A stretch of DNA of 64,000 bases, from contig NC_050104.1 of the NCBI RefSeq assembly GCF_902167145.1, positions 11,368,001 through 11,432,000 of the forward strand, in the 5' to 3' direction. Below the pieces are notes generated by a model. The model made no database searches. It saw only the letters and a program-made list of their open reading frames with translations, and was not told the origin of the DNA. The DNA comes from Zea mays. Lineage: Eukaryota > Streptophyta > Magnoliopsida > Poales > Poaceae. The first letter of the stretch is position 1. Each line of letters opens with the position of its first letter. This document shows positions 11,547-24,008 of this stretch, piece by piece. The translations under genes and the position numbers were made by a program.

Positions 11547-14464
11547 CTACTCTGCAGCTGCAGCTTCGGCTTGGTCAATCTGTACGAAAGTATTATAAGT
11601 CAAATTCAAAAATTCAAAGGAAAAGGTAAGCATAAGGTATGATTTTGTTACCAGCTTGAGGTGGCTCCGAGCTTCGTCACCAGCTTTGCTCCGACCACCC
11701 TTTGTCCATACTAATTTTATAAATCTATTTGCAATACTCTGGGCCAGATTGGGAACATTGTCTAGGTCTGCTGGTGACAGGCTGAAGTTGGGTCTATTAA
11801 CAATCTTGTCGTGTTCACAGCCAGACTTCAAAAAAGCAACAGCTGTGCCCCAAGAAGCTGCCAGGGCATAGAAGTCGCTATGCCTAGCTATAACTTCGTC
11901 AAGATCATTAATTTCACCTTCAATGTGCTCGAAGGCACCAGGCAGGTCTTCAACCGAAGGAGTAAACTCCTCACTACTGGCTCCAACAAAATGGAACACT
12001 TGCTTTAACTGATGAATGCATCGAGTGCTGAACTCCAAACACTTATTCTAAAGATTTTTTAAAGATTCTTTCAATTCCGAGTTTCTTTGAGCTTCGGCTT
12101 CAAGCTTTGCATCAAGCTTCAGCTTTTCTTGTTCAAAATTTTCTGATTGGGAAAGAAGCTTCGAATTTAATTCTGTTATTTTTGCTTCAGCATCCACTAA
12201 TAAACCTTCGGCTGTTTGTAGCTCGAGGTCTTTCTTCTTGATGGCAGTAGATTGCTCCTTTATTTTGTTTTCTAAATTTTCAATTATAACTTCTTGCCTT
12301 TTATCCTCTAAGTCTTGCTGCATTTTTAATGCCTTGCTCAAAAGTATACTCTGTGGACAAATAGCCTTCGTTAGAAAATATTTTCGTTACCACAAATAAT
12401 AAGAGTTAGACACAAAATGTTTACCTTAAAATTAGAATAGAACAAACTGCCGACAATATGTTGTCGACGGTAGCGGCTGATATCCGCTTCAAGCTTCGGG
12501 AAGCCGATACTCTTTGATAAAGTACCAACAACCTTCGCACCAGTTTGGTCTCGTATGCAGCCTAACCCTTCATCATCAATACCACCGAAGAGAAGCGCCC
12601 CCGGCCGGTACCCACAAGATATAGCATTCTCTTTTAATTCCTCTTTTTCAGCCTCTGTCAGCTTCTGGCCAACTAAGTTTCGGAAGTCAAAAGTTTCATA
12701 TTTCGAAGTATCTTCGGTTATTCCTTCTTTCTCAGGTTTGGCGGCCGTGGTCTCTTCGGTGGCTGCAGCAGTTTCTTCAGCGGCCATGTTTAGCAGCATT
12801 TTATCTATATCAGCGGCTATGCTCTCTAAATTAATACCTTCAGAGTTGGCATCTTCGGCTCTGGCTTCTTCTGCGGCAGCTTCCGAAGGTACAACTTCAG
12901 TAGCTGTCATGCTTTCAATTGCCGGCACCTTCGGAGCTGGAGCTCTTGGTGGTGTTGTTTCAATCACTTCTGTCACGGTAACAATCCTTTGCCTTTTTTG
13001 CCTAGATGCCTTTGTCTTTGTGGGCTCCTTTTCATTATGAAAAAGCTTTGTCAGATGAAGCCCCAATGGACTTAGTTTGACAGGCAGAGTTTCAGTCATT
13101 ACCTTTAGAATTTCCTCTATTTCAGCATCAGAAGATGTCGCAGAAGTCTTCTCTTCTTCATCAATTGATTTTTGTTCTGGGATTGAGTCCTTTCTTTTCT
13201 TCAAAGTTAATACTTTCGATTCAAACTTTTGTTTCTTCTTCTTTGATTGATCTTCGTCGTCTTTGTTCAAAGCGCTAGCTATTCTTTTTCTTTTCTGCCC
13301 TTCGGCACCCTTGTCGAGTCGCTCATAATCAGGATATTCAAAGCCTATAGCATCCAGTACCCTGTTTAACCTTCATTTCGGCCGGGTGCCGAAGGCTGCT
13401 GTCATCAATTGATCTTCTTTTTTAGAATAATTCCCAAGAATTTCGGTGCACATTACTTCGATTGTTTCGAGCCATTCTTGGCAGGGGGCTTTGAAATATT
13501 TCTTGAACTTGTAGTGGTAGGGCAGTCGGACAAGTTCTCCCTCTTTCTTCTCTCCTTCAAGCTTCAGCATAGCCCATTCCTTCATAGTTGGAAATATTTT
13601 GAAAGCCAGAAACTCATGCACTAAATCTCTAGTACCAATGTGCTCTGCGATAATCCTGAATTCAGCCAACGCAGTTTGGGTTGGACCTTCTGGTGTCATA
13701 TTGCATTGGGGTCTGGTCTCTCCGAAGATCAGTTCAAGCGGACTCTGGACCAACTTCACCTTGTCATCGCCAACTTTGACGTAGAACCATTCCGATTTCC
13801 AGCCTGCCGGTCACTTGCTTCGGTAGCTGATAACAGGAAATTTTGTAGTTTTCCGGTAAGCAAAATTGTAACAACCAAAATTTTCATGTAACCCATCCTT
13901 TCTGGCCTTGGTTTGGTAATGTTGCTCGTGCACCCGGCAGAAACCTTCGGCAAATGGTTCCACCCCCTAGCTTCGGAGAGCCCAAATATAAACACTAAGC
14001 CTAATGATAGCATTAGGAGTTAATTGATGAAAGTGGATCCCAAACTTCTTTAGCACATCGGCAATCATCCTATTTAAAGGGAATCTCAAACCAGCTTTGA
14101 GGAAACTCTTGAAAACTACTATTTCATCTTTTTCTGGCTTCGGAGTAGTTTCTTCTCCACCGAAGCGAATCAGCTCTTTCTTATCTTCGCTAAAATAGCC
14201 CAACTTCACCATCTTAGGAAAATCAGCTTCGGAAATGGTGGACTTTCCGAAGTCCAGGTGGCTAGGCTTGCTCGGCACTGCGATGTTGTAATCATCTTCA
14301 GAATCGGTCTCTTCAATACCAGCTTGCTCTGCTTCAGCAGCAGGGACGTCTTCCGGTGTTACCAACCCAGATCGCTTCATTGCTTCCGAAATAGGAACAG
14401 TTTCAACAGCTTCGGTCTCGTCCCCCTCACGATCGACTCTTGCAGTAGAGCGAACTCTGGCCAT
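11547..14464 (-). pseudogene. Antisense three-exon gene of the Tat element (gypsy-type transposon antisense ORF)
   Basis: Runs opposite to pol. Exon 1 is 14464-12425 (ATG at 14464), exon 2 is 12350-11652, and exon 3 is 11579-11547 ending EAAAAE-stop; all borders are GT-AG. Exon 1 begins with an acidic leader, then a conserved domain (HLDFGKSTISEADFPKMVKL, RFPLNRMIADVLKKFGIHF, WFYVKV) I recognise as the putative gypsy-type transposon domain of Tat antisense ORFs. A basic and acidic low-complexity stretch follows. Exon 2 is a long coiled coil plus a conserved C-terminal helix bundle. In-frame stops lie near 13967 (CAG to TAG), 13810 (TGG to TGA), 13373 (CGA to TGA) and 12048 (TAG). Function is unknown; similar antisense genes are known in Grande. 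Confidence 0.75.
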
Positions 14465-14944
14465 TTGATTATGACTTACTTGAAATTTTTTGTGTTGGCT
14501 TTTTGTCTTTTCCGAAGCTTTTTACACTTGTGTCGAAGCAGATTCACAAGCAAGGTTTCGTCTGAGCACGATGATCAAGCTTCAGCTATGACTAAAAATT
14601 TGGCAGCAAAACAGTACAATAGCAATGAATGCTGTGGTAACTTCACACCTACCCGTCTGTTTATATAGTGCTGCAGGTGGGAAGGTGAATCGGCAAGGTC
14701 TCCAGCACCGAACAAACAGTCACCCGCACTCACTGAACGGTGGGCCACAGGGTCCGAGAAGGTGAATCGATGGCGCGCGCGTAATTGGTGCAAGATGGGG
14801 CGCGCACGTAACGATTATTTTAATCGTTTCTCGCCAACGAGCTCAGGGAAGGTGTTTTTTGGATCTTCGGCATCCCGAAGCCTAGAAGATTTTTCACGGA
14901 TCAAGCTCGTTACGAAAAACGATCTAGCACCGCGAAGGGGCTAC

Positions 14945-15554
14945 TGTTTGGGGTATGCTTCGTAGCCGAAGATCCTAAAGAAATAAACACCTTCGCTAGA
15001 TCCTCTCCAGAGCAGCGCCGAAGCTATCGACTATAAAGCTACGGCACAGTGACATGTCTCAAGACGAAGGGGTGAACCGACTTAAAGATGAAATGACTTA
15101 AAGACCCATGACATCCTGTGTCATTATTGTAGTTCATTGTAAAGGGCATAAATGTAATTATACACAGGCTGCGCCCTGTGCCTATAAATAGGTGAACAGT
15201 ACCCCTGTACTGTTCACGCTCTCCGGTAATCACGCATTGGGCATTTGCTTTTGCTTCACGCTGGTATTTTTGCTTTTCTTCAAGTCGAAGGTACATTTGT
15301 AATTTGTTATCATTTCCATAATAATGAAATAGAAATGAGTTAATAATAATAATGTGTTTATATTATTTTTTCATACTTTACAAACCCTTCTTCATTATTT
15401 GTTGCGATTATGAAGGTATGTCCTTCATAACCTTCGTCCGGAATCCATTATATCCCAAGGGAAATAATGCTTCGGAGGACGAAGGACTATAACATTTAAC
15501 AATTTTTGTGTTGCCTTGTTCTTAATTTATAGCAGTAAGAACAAGTTCCCAACA
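14945..15554 (+). repeat. 3' LTR of the gypsy element
   Basis: 610 bp, starts TGTTTGGGGTATGCTTCG and ends TTCCCAACA. The purine-rich CGCGAAGGGGCTAC just before 14945 is the likely polypurine tract. A TATA-like CCTATAAATAGG lies near 15180, repeated at the same place in the 5' LTR near 5961, and is a candidate LTR promoter. Confidence 0.88.
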
Positions 15555-16032
15555 CTTCCTAGCAACATCGTCGCTCTGTCGATCGCTCATTATTCATATA
15601 GAGACTAGTACATCGTAGGGTATGCATCGGATGTTTAGCTTCTGTTGGAATACTGTATAGAGAGTATAACAATATAGTGGAAAGCTGAGAATATAAGTGC
15701 TTATAGTAATATTTTTTGCTGCATTGCAAAAAAATCTAGCGTAACAACAATATCAAACATGCATACCAAATCATAGTATAAAAAATAACTATTATGTGTT
15801 GCATATCATAACTTCTGCAAACTAATAAAGCTAAAAAACAAGCAAAACATAAAAATATGTCCATCTGCATTAATATATGATGTTGCATAAAACATATGCG
15901 TATAAATTACATATGTTCGAAAGAAAACAAGGATTGAACCTGAGATCTTCTGGGTGTCCTCTTCTTAGGTGGACTTTTTTTCAATATGGGTTTTGGCTTC
16001 AAATCCATAGGAGACTTTGGAATGGTTGTCTT
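15555..16032 (-). pseudogene. PMD/Ulp1-associated gene remnant, middle block with intron
   Basis: Minus strand: exon 15641-15555 (acceptor TTCCAACAG) reads KLNIRCIPYDVLVSI, an in-frame TGA, then IMSDRQSDDVARK, and rejoins the block at 5723 when the gypsy element is removed. The upstream exon ends at 15940 with SPPKKRTPRRSQ before a GT donor and continues across the copia insertion to 25213. The intron is about 15642-15939, AT rich. Confidence 0.6.
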
Positions 16033-17229
16033 TGAAAGTCTCCTAGAGGGGGGGTGGATAGGCAAAATCTGAAATTTATAACTTAATCCACAAACTACAA
16101 GCCGGGGTTAGCTTTAGAGCGAATATCAAGTCCGGGAGAGAGGGAAAACAAATCAACCAAGAAAATAAAGCGAATGACACGGTGATTTGTTTTGCCGAGG
16201 TTCGGTTCCAAAGAACCTAGTCCCCGTTGAGGTGGTCACAAAGACCGGGTCTCTTTCAACCCTTTTCCCTCTCTCAAACGGTCACTTAGACCGAGTGAGC
16301 TTTCTTCTTAATCAAACGGGTCGCTTAGACCCCACAAGGACCACCACACACTTGGTGTCTCTTGTTTTGATTACAAGTCACTTAGAGAACAAGAATGAGG
16401 AAGAAGAAAGCCAACCAAGCAAACAAGAGCAACAAAGAAACACAAATGATCCTTTCACAAGTCTAAATGCGCTAGAGTGGAATTGGACACTTTGAGCAAG
16501 TCGATCACTTGAATTGTGTCTTTGGAGTGGTGTATATTGCTCTTGTATTGAATGTGAAGTAGTGAATGCTTGGATGGTTGGAGTGGAGGTGGTTGGGGTA
16601 TTTATAGCCCCCAACCACCAATTCAACCGTTAGGGGTGACTGTTGTCGATGGGCGCACCGGACAGTCCGGTGCGCCACTGGACACTGTCTGGTGCGCCAG
16701 CCACGTCACCCAACCGTTAGGGTTATGACGGTTTCGACCGTTGGAGCTTTGTCTTCTGGTAGCACCGAACAGTCTGGTGCCGCACCGGACAGGTACTGTG
16801 CACTGTCCGGTGCGCCTCTGGCGGCTGCTCTGACTTCTGCGCGAACTGTCCACGCACTGTAGCTCTGCAGGCGACCGTTGGAGCCGACCATTTCGCTGGC
16901 TAGCCGTTGCTCCGCTGGTGCACCGGACAGTCCGGTGAATTATAGCGGAGCGGCGCTTCTGAAACCCGAAGGTGGCAAGTTCAGACTCGTATGGCCCTGG
17001 TGCACCGAACAGTGTCCGGTGGCACGCCGAACAGTCCGGTGTGCCAGACCAGGGTTATCTTCGGTTTCTTTTTCTCCTCCCTAACTTGATGTTTTTATTG
17101 GTTTGTGTTGAACCTTTAGCACCTGTAGAATATATAATCTAGAGCAAACTAGTTAGTCCAATTATTTGTGTTGGGTATTCAACCACCAAAATTATTTATA
17201 GGAAAAGGTTTAACCCTATTTTCCTTTCA
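16033..17229 (-). repeat. 3' LTR of the minus-strand copia element
   Basis: On the element strand it starts TGAAAGGAAAATAGGG and ends GGAGACTTTCA. It carries several GCACCGGAC-GTCCGGTGC palindromes between 16650 and 17045. Compared with 24009-25212 it lacks one palindrome unit near 16920. Confidence 0.88.
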
Positions 17230-18113
17230 ATCTCCCCCTTTTTGGTGATTGATGCCAACACAAACCAAAGCAAATATATAAGTGCAGAATTGAACTAGTT
17301 TGCATAAGGTAAGTGCATAGGTTGCTTAGAATTAAACCAATTTATAGTTTCACTAGATATGCATGGTTTGCTTTCTTTTATTTAATATTTTGGACCACGC
17401 TTGCACCACTTGTTTTGTTTTTGCAAATTCTTTTGGAAAATATTTTCAAAGTCTTTTTGCAAACAGTCAAAGGTATATGAATAAAACTGCGAGAAGCATT
17501 TTCAAGATTTGAAATTTTCTCCCCCTGTTTTCAAATGCTTTTCCTTTGACTTAAACAAAACCCCCCCTGAATGAAATTCTCCTCTTAGTTTTCAAGAGGG
17601 TTTTAGTAGATACCAATTGGAAATATATTGAGATGCTAATTTTTGAAAAACTTATACCAATTGAAAATATCATACCAATTTCGAAGTATATCAATAACAA
17701 GATATCAATTGTAAATGAACTTTTGAAAATTTTGAAATTTTTAGGTGCTGGTGCGGTCCTTTTGCCTTGGGCTAATACTCTCTCCCCCTCTTTGGCATTG
17801 ATCGCCAAAAATGGAGACTTTTGAGAGCCCTTTTTACTTTCTCCTCCGTTGGTAAATAAAATATGAATGAAGATTATACCAATCGAAGAGTGGTGTGGAG
17901 TGACGGCGAAGGGTAAATGATATCGATAGAGTGGAGTGGAAGCCTTGTCTTCGCCGAAGACTCCATTTGCCCTTTCAATCTATGACTTAGTAGAAATACA
18001 CTTCAAAATACATTAGTCATAGCCTTGGTATACAAATAATAAGAATTATGCATTTGTACCAAAGTGAAAGAGATATGATCAAAGGTATATAAATGAGCTA
18101 TGTGTGCAATGTT

Positions 18114-21100
18114 TCAATCAAAATTCCGAGAATCAAGAATGTTTAGCTCATTCCTAAGTTTGGTAAAGGTTTTCTCATCTAATGGCTTGATGAAGATATC
18201 GGCTAATTGTTCTTTGGTGCTAACATAAGCTATCTCGATACCCCCCCTTTGTTGGTGATCACTCAAAAAGTGATACCGAATGTCTATGTGCTTAGTGCGA
18301 CTGTGTTCAACGGGATTATATATCCGCCATGCGGATTGCACTCTCATTGTCACATAGGAGAGGGACTTTGCTCAATTTTTAGCCATAGTCTCTGAGGGTT
18401 TGCCTCATCCAAAGTAATTGCGCACAACAATGGCCTGCGGCAATATACTCGGCTTCGGCGGTAGAAAGAGCTACTAAATTTTTTTTCTTTGAAGCCCAAG
18501 ACACCAGGGATCTTCCCAGAAACTGACAAGTCCCTGATGTGCTCTTCCTATCAATTTTACACCCTGCCCAATCAGCATCTGAATATCCTATTAAATCAAA
18601 GGTGGATCCCTTGGGGTACCAAAGACTAAACTTAGGAGTAAAAACTAAATATCTCATGATTCTTTTCACGGCCCTAAGGTGAACTTCCTTAGGATCGGCT
18701 TGGAACCTTGCACATATGCATACGGAAAGCATAATATCCGGTCAAGATGCACATAAATTGAGTAAAGATCCTATCATCGACCGGTATACCTTTTGATCTA
18801 TGGATTTACCTCCCGTGTCGAGGTCAAGATGCCCATTTGTTCCCATGGGTGCCTTGATGGGCTTAGCATCCTTCATTCCAAACTTGTTAAGTATGTCTTG
18901 AGTGTACTTTGTTTGGCTAATGAAGGTGCCCTCTTGGAGTTGTTTGACTTGAAATCCTAGAAAATACTTTAACTCCCCCATCATAGACATCTCGAATTTC
19001 TGTATCATGATCCTACTAAACTCTTCACAAGTAGATTTGTTAGTAGACCCAAATATGATATCATCAACATAAATTTGGCATACAAACAAATCTTTTGCAA
19101 TAGTTTTAGTAAAGAGTGTAGTATCGACTTTTTCGACTTTGAAGCCATTAGTGATAAGAAAATCTCGAAGGCATTCATACCATGCTCTTGGGGCTTGCTT
19201 GAGCCCATAAAGCGCCTTTGGGAGTTTATAAACATGGTTAGGGTACTCACTATCTTCAAAGCCGGGAGGTTGCTCAACATAGACCTCTTCCTTGATTGGT
19301 CCATTGAGGAAGGCACTTTTCACGTCCATTTGATAAAACTTAAAGCCATGGTAAGTAGCATAGGCAAGTAATATGCGAATTGACTCAAGCCTAGCTATGG
19401 GTGCATAGGTTTCACCGAAATCCAAACCTTTGACTTGTGAATATCCCTTGGCCACAAGTCGGACTTTGTTCCTTATCACCACACCAGGCTCATCTTGCTT
19501 GTTGCGGAATACCCACTTGGTTCCTACAACATTTTGGTTAGGACGTGGAACAAGATGCCATACCTCATTCCTCGTGAAGTTGTTGAGCTCCTCTTGCATA
19601 GCCAACACCCAATCCAAATCTCTTAGTGCATCCTCCACCCTGTATGGCTCAATAGAGGACACAAAAGAGTAATGTTCACAAAAATGAGCGACTCAAGATC
19701 GAGTGGTTACCCCCTTATGTATGTCACCGAGAATTGAGTTCACGGGGTGATCTCTTTGAATCGTTTGGTGGACTCTTGGGTGTGGCGGTCTTTGACCTTG
19801 AATTTATTGCTCATCTTCCTTGTCGTTGACATGGTCATCTCCCCCTTGATCATTGTCCTCCTCTTGAGGTGGCTCATCCTCTTGATCTTCATCTTCATTG
19901 TCTTGAGCCTGATCCTCATCTTGAGTTGGTGGAGATGCTTGATTGGAAGATGATGGTTAATCTTGTGCTTGTGTGGACTCTTTGGATTCCTTAGGACACA
20001 CATCCCCAATTGACATGTTCCTTAGCGCGACGCACAGAGCCTCTTCATCATCTAGTTCATCGAGATCAACTTGCTCCACTTGGGAGCCATTAGTCTCATC
20101 AAACACAATGTCACAAGAAACCTCAACTAATCCAATGGATTTGTTGAAGACTCTATATGCCCTTGTGTTTGAGTCATAACCTAGTAAAAAGCATTCTACA
20201 GCCTTAGGAGCAAATTTAGATTTTCTACCTCTTTTAATAAGAATAAAACATTTGCTACCAAAGACTCTAAAATATGAAACATTGAGATTTTTACCGGTGA
20301 GGAGTTCATAAGATGTCTTTTTGAGGATTCGGTGAAGGTAGAGTCGGTTGATGGAGTAGCAGGCGATGTTAATCGCCTCAGCCCAAAACCGGTCCGGAGT
20401 CTTGTACTCATCAAGCATGGTCCTTGCCATGTCTAATAGAGTTCTATTCTTCCTCTCTACTACACCATTTTGTTGAGGGTGTAGGGAGAGGAGAACTCAT
20501 GCTTGATGCCCTCCTCCTCAAGAAAGCCTTCTATTTGTGAGTTCTTGAACTCCGACCTGTTGTCGCTTCTTATCTTCTTGATTCTTAACACAAACTAGTT
20601 TTGAGCCTGTATCAAGAATCCTTTTAAGGTCTCTTGGGTTTGTGATTTTTCCTGCAAAAAGAACACCCAAGTGAAGCGAGAATAATCATCCACAATTACA
20701 AGACAGTACTTACTCCCACCGATGCTTATGTAAGCTATCGGGCCGAATAGATCCATGTGGAGTAACTCTAGAGGCCTATCTGTTGTCATGATGTTTTTGT
20801 GTGGATGGTGGGTACCAACTTGCTTTCCTGCTTGACATGCGCTACAAACCCTGTCTTTCTCAAAATGAACATTGGTTAGTCCCAAAATGTGCTCTCCCTT
20901 TAGAAGCTTGTGAAGATTTTTTATCCCAACATGGGCTAGTCGGCGATGCCAGAGCCAACCCATATTAGTCTTAGCAATTAAGCAAGTATTGAGTTCAGCT
21001 TTATTAAAATCAACTAAGTATAGCTAACCCTCTAATACTCCCTTAAATGCTACTTAATCATCACTTCTTCTAAAGACAATAACACCTATATCCGTAAAAA

Positions 21101-21345
21101 GACAGTTGTAACCCATTTTGCATAATTGAGAAACCGAAAGCAAGTTATAATCTAAAGAATCTACAAGAAAAACATTGGAAATAGAATGGTCAGGTGATAT
21201 AGTAATTTTACCAAGTCCTTTGACCAAACCTTAATTTCCATCCCCGAATGTGATAGCTCTTTGGGGATCTTCGTTTTTCTCGTAGGAGGAGAACATCTTT
21301 TTCTCCCCTGTCATGTGGTTTGTGCATCCGCTATCAATTATCCAA
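18114..21345 (-). pseudogene. Copia pol of the minus-strand element: protease-integrase-RT-RNase H
   Basis: On the minus strand from about 21345: protease motif WIIDSGCTNHMTG, GAG-pre-integrase zinc motif with WLWHRRLAHVGIKNLHK and CSACQAGK (20963-20830), and integrase core LLHMDLFGPIAY and VDDYSRFTWVFF. Then RT (19662-18742) with KTWVFRNK-type opening, [15 protein letters not shown] and catalytic [14 protein letters not shown], and RNase H (18732-18379) with YSDADWAGC and LSTAEAEYIA, ending near 18114. Stops or shifts lie around 21000-21240, 20590, 20490 and 19950, and at 18742-18744 (TGA between RT and RNase H). The TGA has a counterpart TAA at the same codon in the plus-strand element. Confidence 0.88.
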
Positions 21346-21379
21346 CTTGAGCCCCCAGATGCATAAACTTCAAAACAAT

Positions 21380-23960
21380 TTAGGCCTTGTTCTTAGGTAC
21401 CCAAACGGTCTTGGGTCCTTTCACATTAGAAACAAGCACCTTGGATACCCAAACATAAGTCTTGGAGCCCTTGTGTTTGCCCCCGACATATTTGGCAACT
21501 ATTTTGCCTGATTTGTTAGTTAAAACATAAGATGCATCAAAAGTTTTAAATGAAACATTGGGTTCATTTGATGCGGTAGGAGTTTTATTTTTAGTCAATT
21601 TAACATGGGTTGATTGCCTAGAGCTAGAAGCCTCATTCTTATACATAAAAGCATGGTGTGAAACATTATGAGGTTTCCTAGCATGAATCCTCCTAATCTT
21701 ATGCTCAAGATAACCAGCAGGATATAAAATGTAACCCTCGTTATCGTAAGCCATGGGAGCCTTGCCCTTTACAAACTTAGACAATCTTTTGGGGGCATTA
21801 AGTTTGACATTGCTTCCTTGTTGGAAACCAATGCCATCCTTGATGCCAGGGCGTCTCCCACTATAGAGCATGCTTCTAGCAGTTAGTTGCGCTATATGAT
21901 CATTTTGTTCTTTAATTAAAGCTAGGCGATCATGAATAGCATCAACATTAATGTTTCTACATCTAGTACAAATAGTAACATGACCAGCAGTAGATGTAGA
22001 GGGTTTGCAAACATTTAATTCATCAATCTTAGCATGTAAAATAGCATTCTCATTTCTAAGATTGGAAATAGAAACATTGCAAACATTCAAATCTTTAGCC
22101 TTAGAGATTAGCTTATCATTCTCAGTTTTAAGGCTGGAAATTGATTCATTCAATTTATCAATCTTAGCAATTAAACTAGCATTTTCATTTCTAAGATTGG
22201 CAATTGAATCATGACAATCATTTAATTTTTCAACCTTAGCAATTAAACTAACATTCTTAGTTCTAAGGTTAGAAATAGTGTCATGGCAAATGCTAAGCTC
22301 CTTAGTCAAATTTTCACATTTTTCAACTTCCTGAGCATAAGCATTTTTAACTTTAACATGCTTTTTGTTTTCCTTAATAAGGAATTCCTCTTGGTTGTCC
22401 AAGAGTTCATCCTTCTCATGAATGGCACCTATCAATTCATTTAATTTTTCTTTTGTTGCACGTTAAGGTTGGCAAAAAGACTAATTAAGTCATCTTCATT
22501 ATCACTAGAACTACTCTCATCACTAGATGCAGTATACTTGTGAGTGGTTCTAGCTTGTACCTTCTTTTTCTTGCCGTCCTTTGCCATGAGGCACTTGTGG
22601 CCGATGTTGGGGAAGAGAAGTCCCTTGTTGACGGTGATGTTGGCTGCGTCCTCGTTGGAGGAGGATTCGGTGGAGCTCATATCAGAGTCCCATTCCCGAC
22701 ATACATGGGCATCGCCGCCCTTCTTCTTGTAGTATCTTTTCTTCTCCTTCTTCTTCCCTCTCTTGTCGTTGCCCTTGTCACTGTCACTAGATATAGGACA
22801 TTTTGCAATAAAATGACCGGGCTTACCACACTTGTAGCACACTCTTTTGGAACGGGGCTTGTAGTCTCTCCCCTTCCTTTGCTTGAGGATTTGGCGAAAG
22901 CTCTTGATGATGAGAGCCATTTCCTCGTTGTTGAGCTTGGAGGCATCGATGGGGAGCCTACTTGATGTAGACTCTTCTTTCTTCTCCTTCGCCGCTTTGA
23001 ATGCGACGGGTTGCACCTCGGGTGTGGAGGTGGCGCCTTGCTCCATGTTGAAAATTTATTTGGAGCCTTTGATTATCAACTCAACGCTCACAAACTTTCC
23101 TATCACTTTCTCGGGAGACATTAATTTGTATATAGGATCCCCACGAATTAATTGTACTTGAGTAGGATTGCGAAAAACAAGGGATCTTAGAATAACCTTG
23201 ACCATCTCATGGTCATCCCATTTTGTGCTTCCGAAGTTGCGCACTTGGTTGACCAAGGTCTTGAGCCGGTCGTACATCGCTTGTGGCTCCTCTCCTTGGT
23301 TGAGGATGAATCGACCGAGCTCCCCCTCGATCGTCTCCCGCTTGGTGATCTTGGTCACCTCATCTCCCTCGTGCGCGGTCTTGAGCACGTCCCAAATCTC
23401 CTTGGCACTCTTCAACCCTTGCACTTTATTATACTCCTCTCGACATAGAGAGGCGAGAAGTATAGTAGTGGCTTGGGAGTTGAAGTGCCGAATTTGGGCG
23501 ACCTTGTCCGAGTCGTAGCCTTCGTCCCCTACGGATGGTACCTGCGCTCCATACTCAACAATATCCCATATACTAGCGTGGAGTGAGGTTAGGTGATGCC
23601 TCATTTTATCACTCCACATACAATAATCTTCACCATAAAAAACGGTGGTTTGCCTAATGAGACGGAAAGTAAAGGAGTGTGTTTAGAAATGCGAGGATAG
23701 CGTAAGAGGATCTTACTAAACTTCTTGCGCTCCTGGCGCTTAGAAGTGATGGACGCGATGTCGGAGCCGGAGGTGGAGGGCGACGAAGAATCGGTCTTGT
23801 AGTAGACCACTTTCTTCATCTTCTTCCTCTTGTCGCCACTCCTATGCGACTTGACGCGAGGAGGTGATTCCTCCCTTCCTTTGGCGCCGGACTCCTTTGA
23901 TGGAGCCTTCCCGTGGCTTGTGGCCGTTTCCATCTCCCTCTTGGCATGATCTCCCGACAT
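21380..23960 (-). pseudogene. Copia gag of the minus-strand element
   Basis: ATG at 23960. Order: basic and serine-rich N-terminus; a UBN2-type capsid domain (MWSDKMRHHLTSLHASIWD, LLASLCREEYNKVQGLKSAK, WDDHEMVKVILRSL); zinc knuckle CYKCGKPGHFIAKC near 22840-22800; an acidic serine-rich spacer; then a long coiled coil with heptad-like ENASLIAKIDKLN repeats (22435-21900), typical of the enlarged gag of SIRE-type elements. Breaks: a frameshift near 23610, TAA at 23056-23058 and a shift near 22440. The C-terminal part ends about 21380, before the protease. Confidence 0.85.
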
Positions 23961-24008
23961 CACTTCGAGTGGTTAGACTCTAATGAAGTATCGGGCTCTG
24001 ATACTAAT

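Larger units (their letters stand above)
5724..15554 (+). mobile_element. Tat-lineage Ty3/gypsy retrotransposon, Grande-like, gag-deleted, with nested Ds1-like element
   Basis: Bounded by two LTRs starting TG and ending CA with a perfect 5-bp target-site duplication CTTCC (5719-5723 and 15555-15559). The internal part carries protease-RT-RNase H-integrase on the plus strand, then a roughly 4-kb 3' region with an intron-bearing minus-strand gene. That layout, the 610-bp LTRs and the many CTTCGG motifs fit Grande-type Tat elements. Excluding the nested Ds1 it is about 9.4 kb, shorter than a full Grande (about 13-14 kb from memory), mainly because gag is absent. The element interrupts the minus-strand PMD-like gene. 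Confidence 0.85.

Noticed and set aside
22540..22965. Open frames opposite copia gag
   Set aside because: They mirror the acidic and serine-rich gag codons on the other strand; real gag reads on the minus strand with a zinc knuckle.
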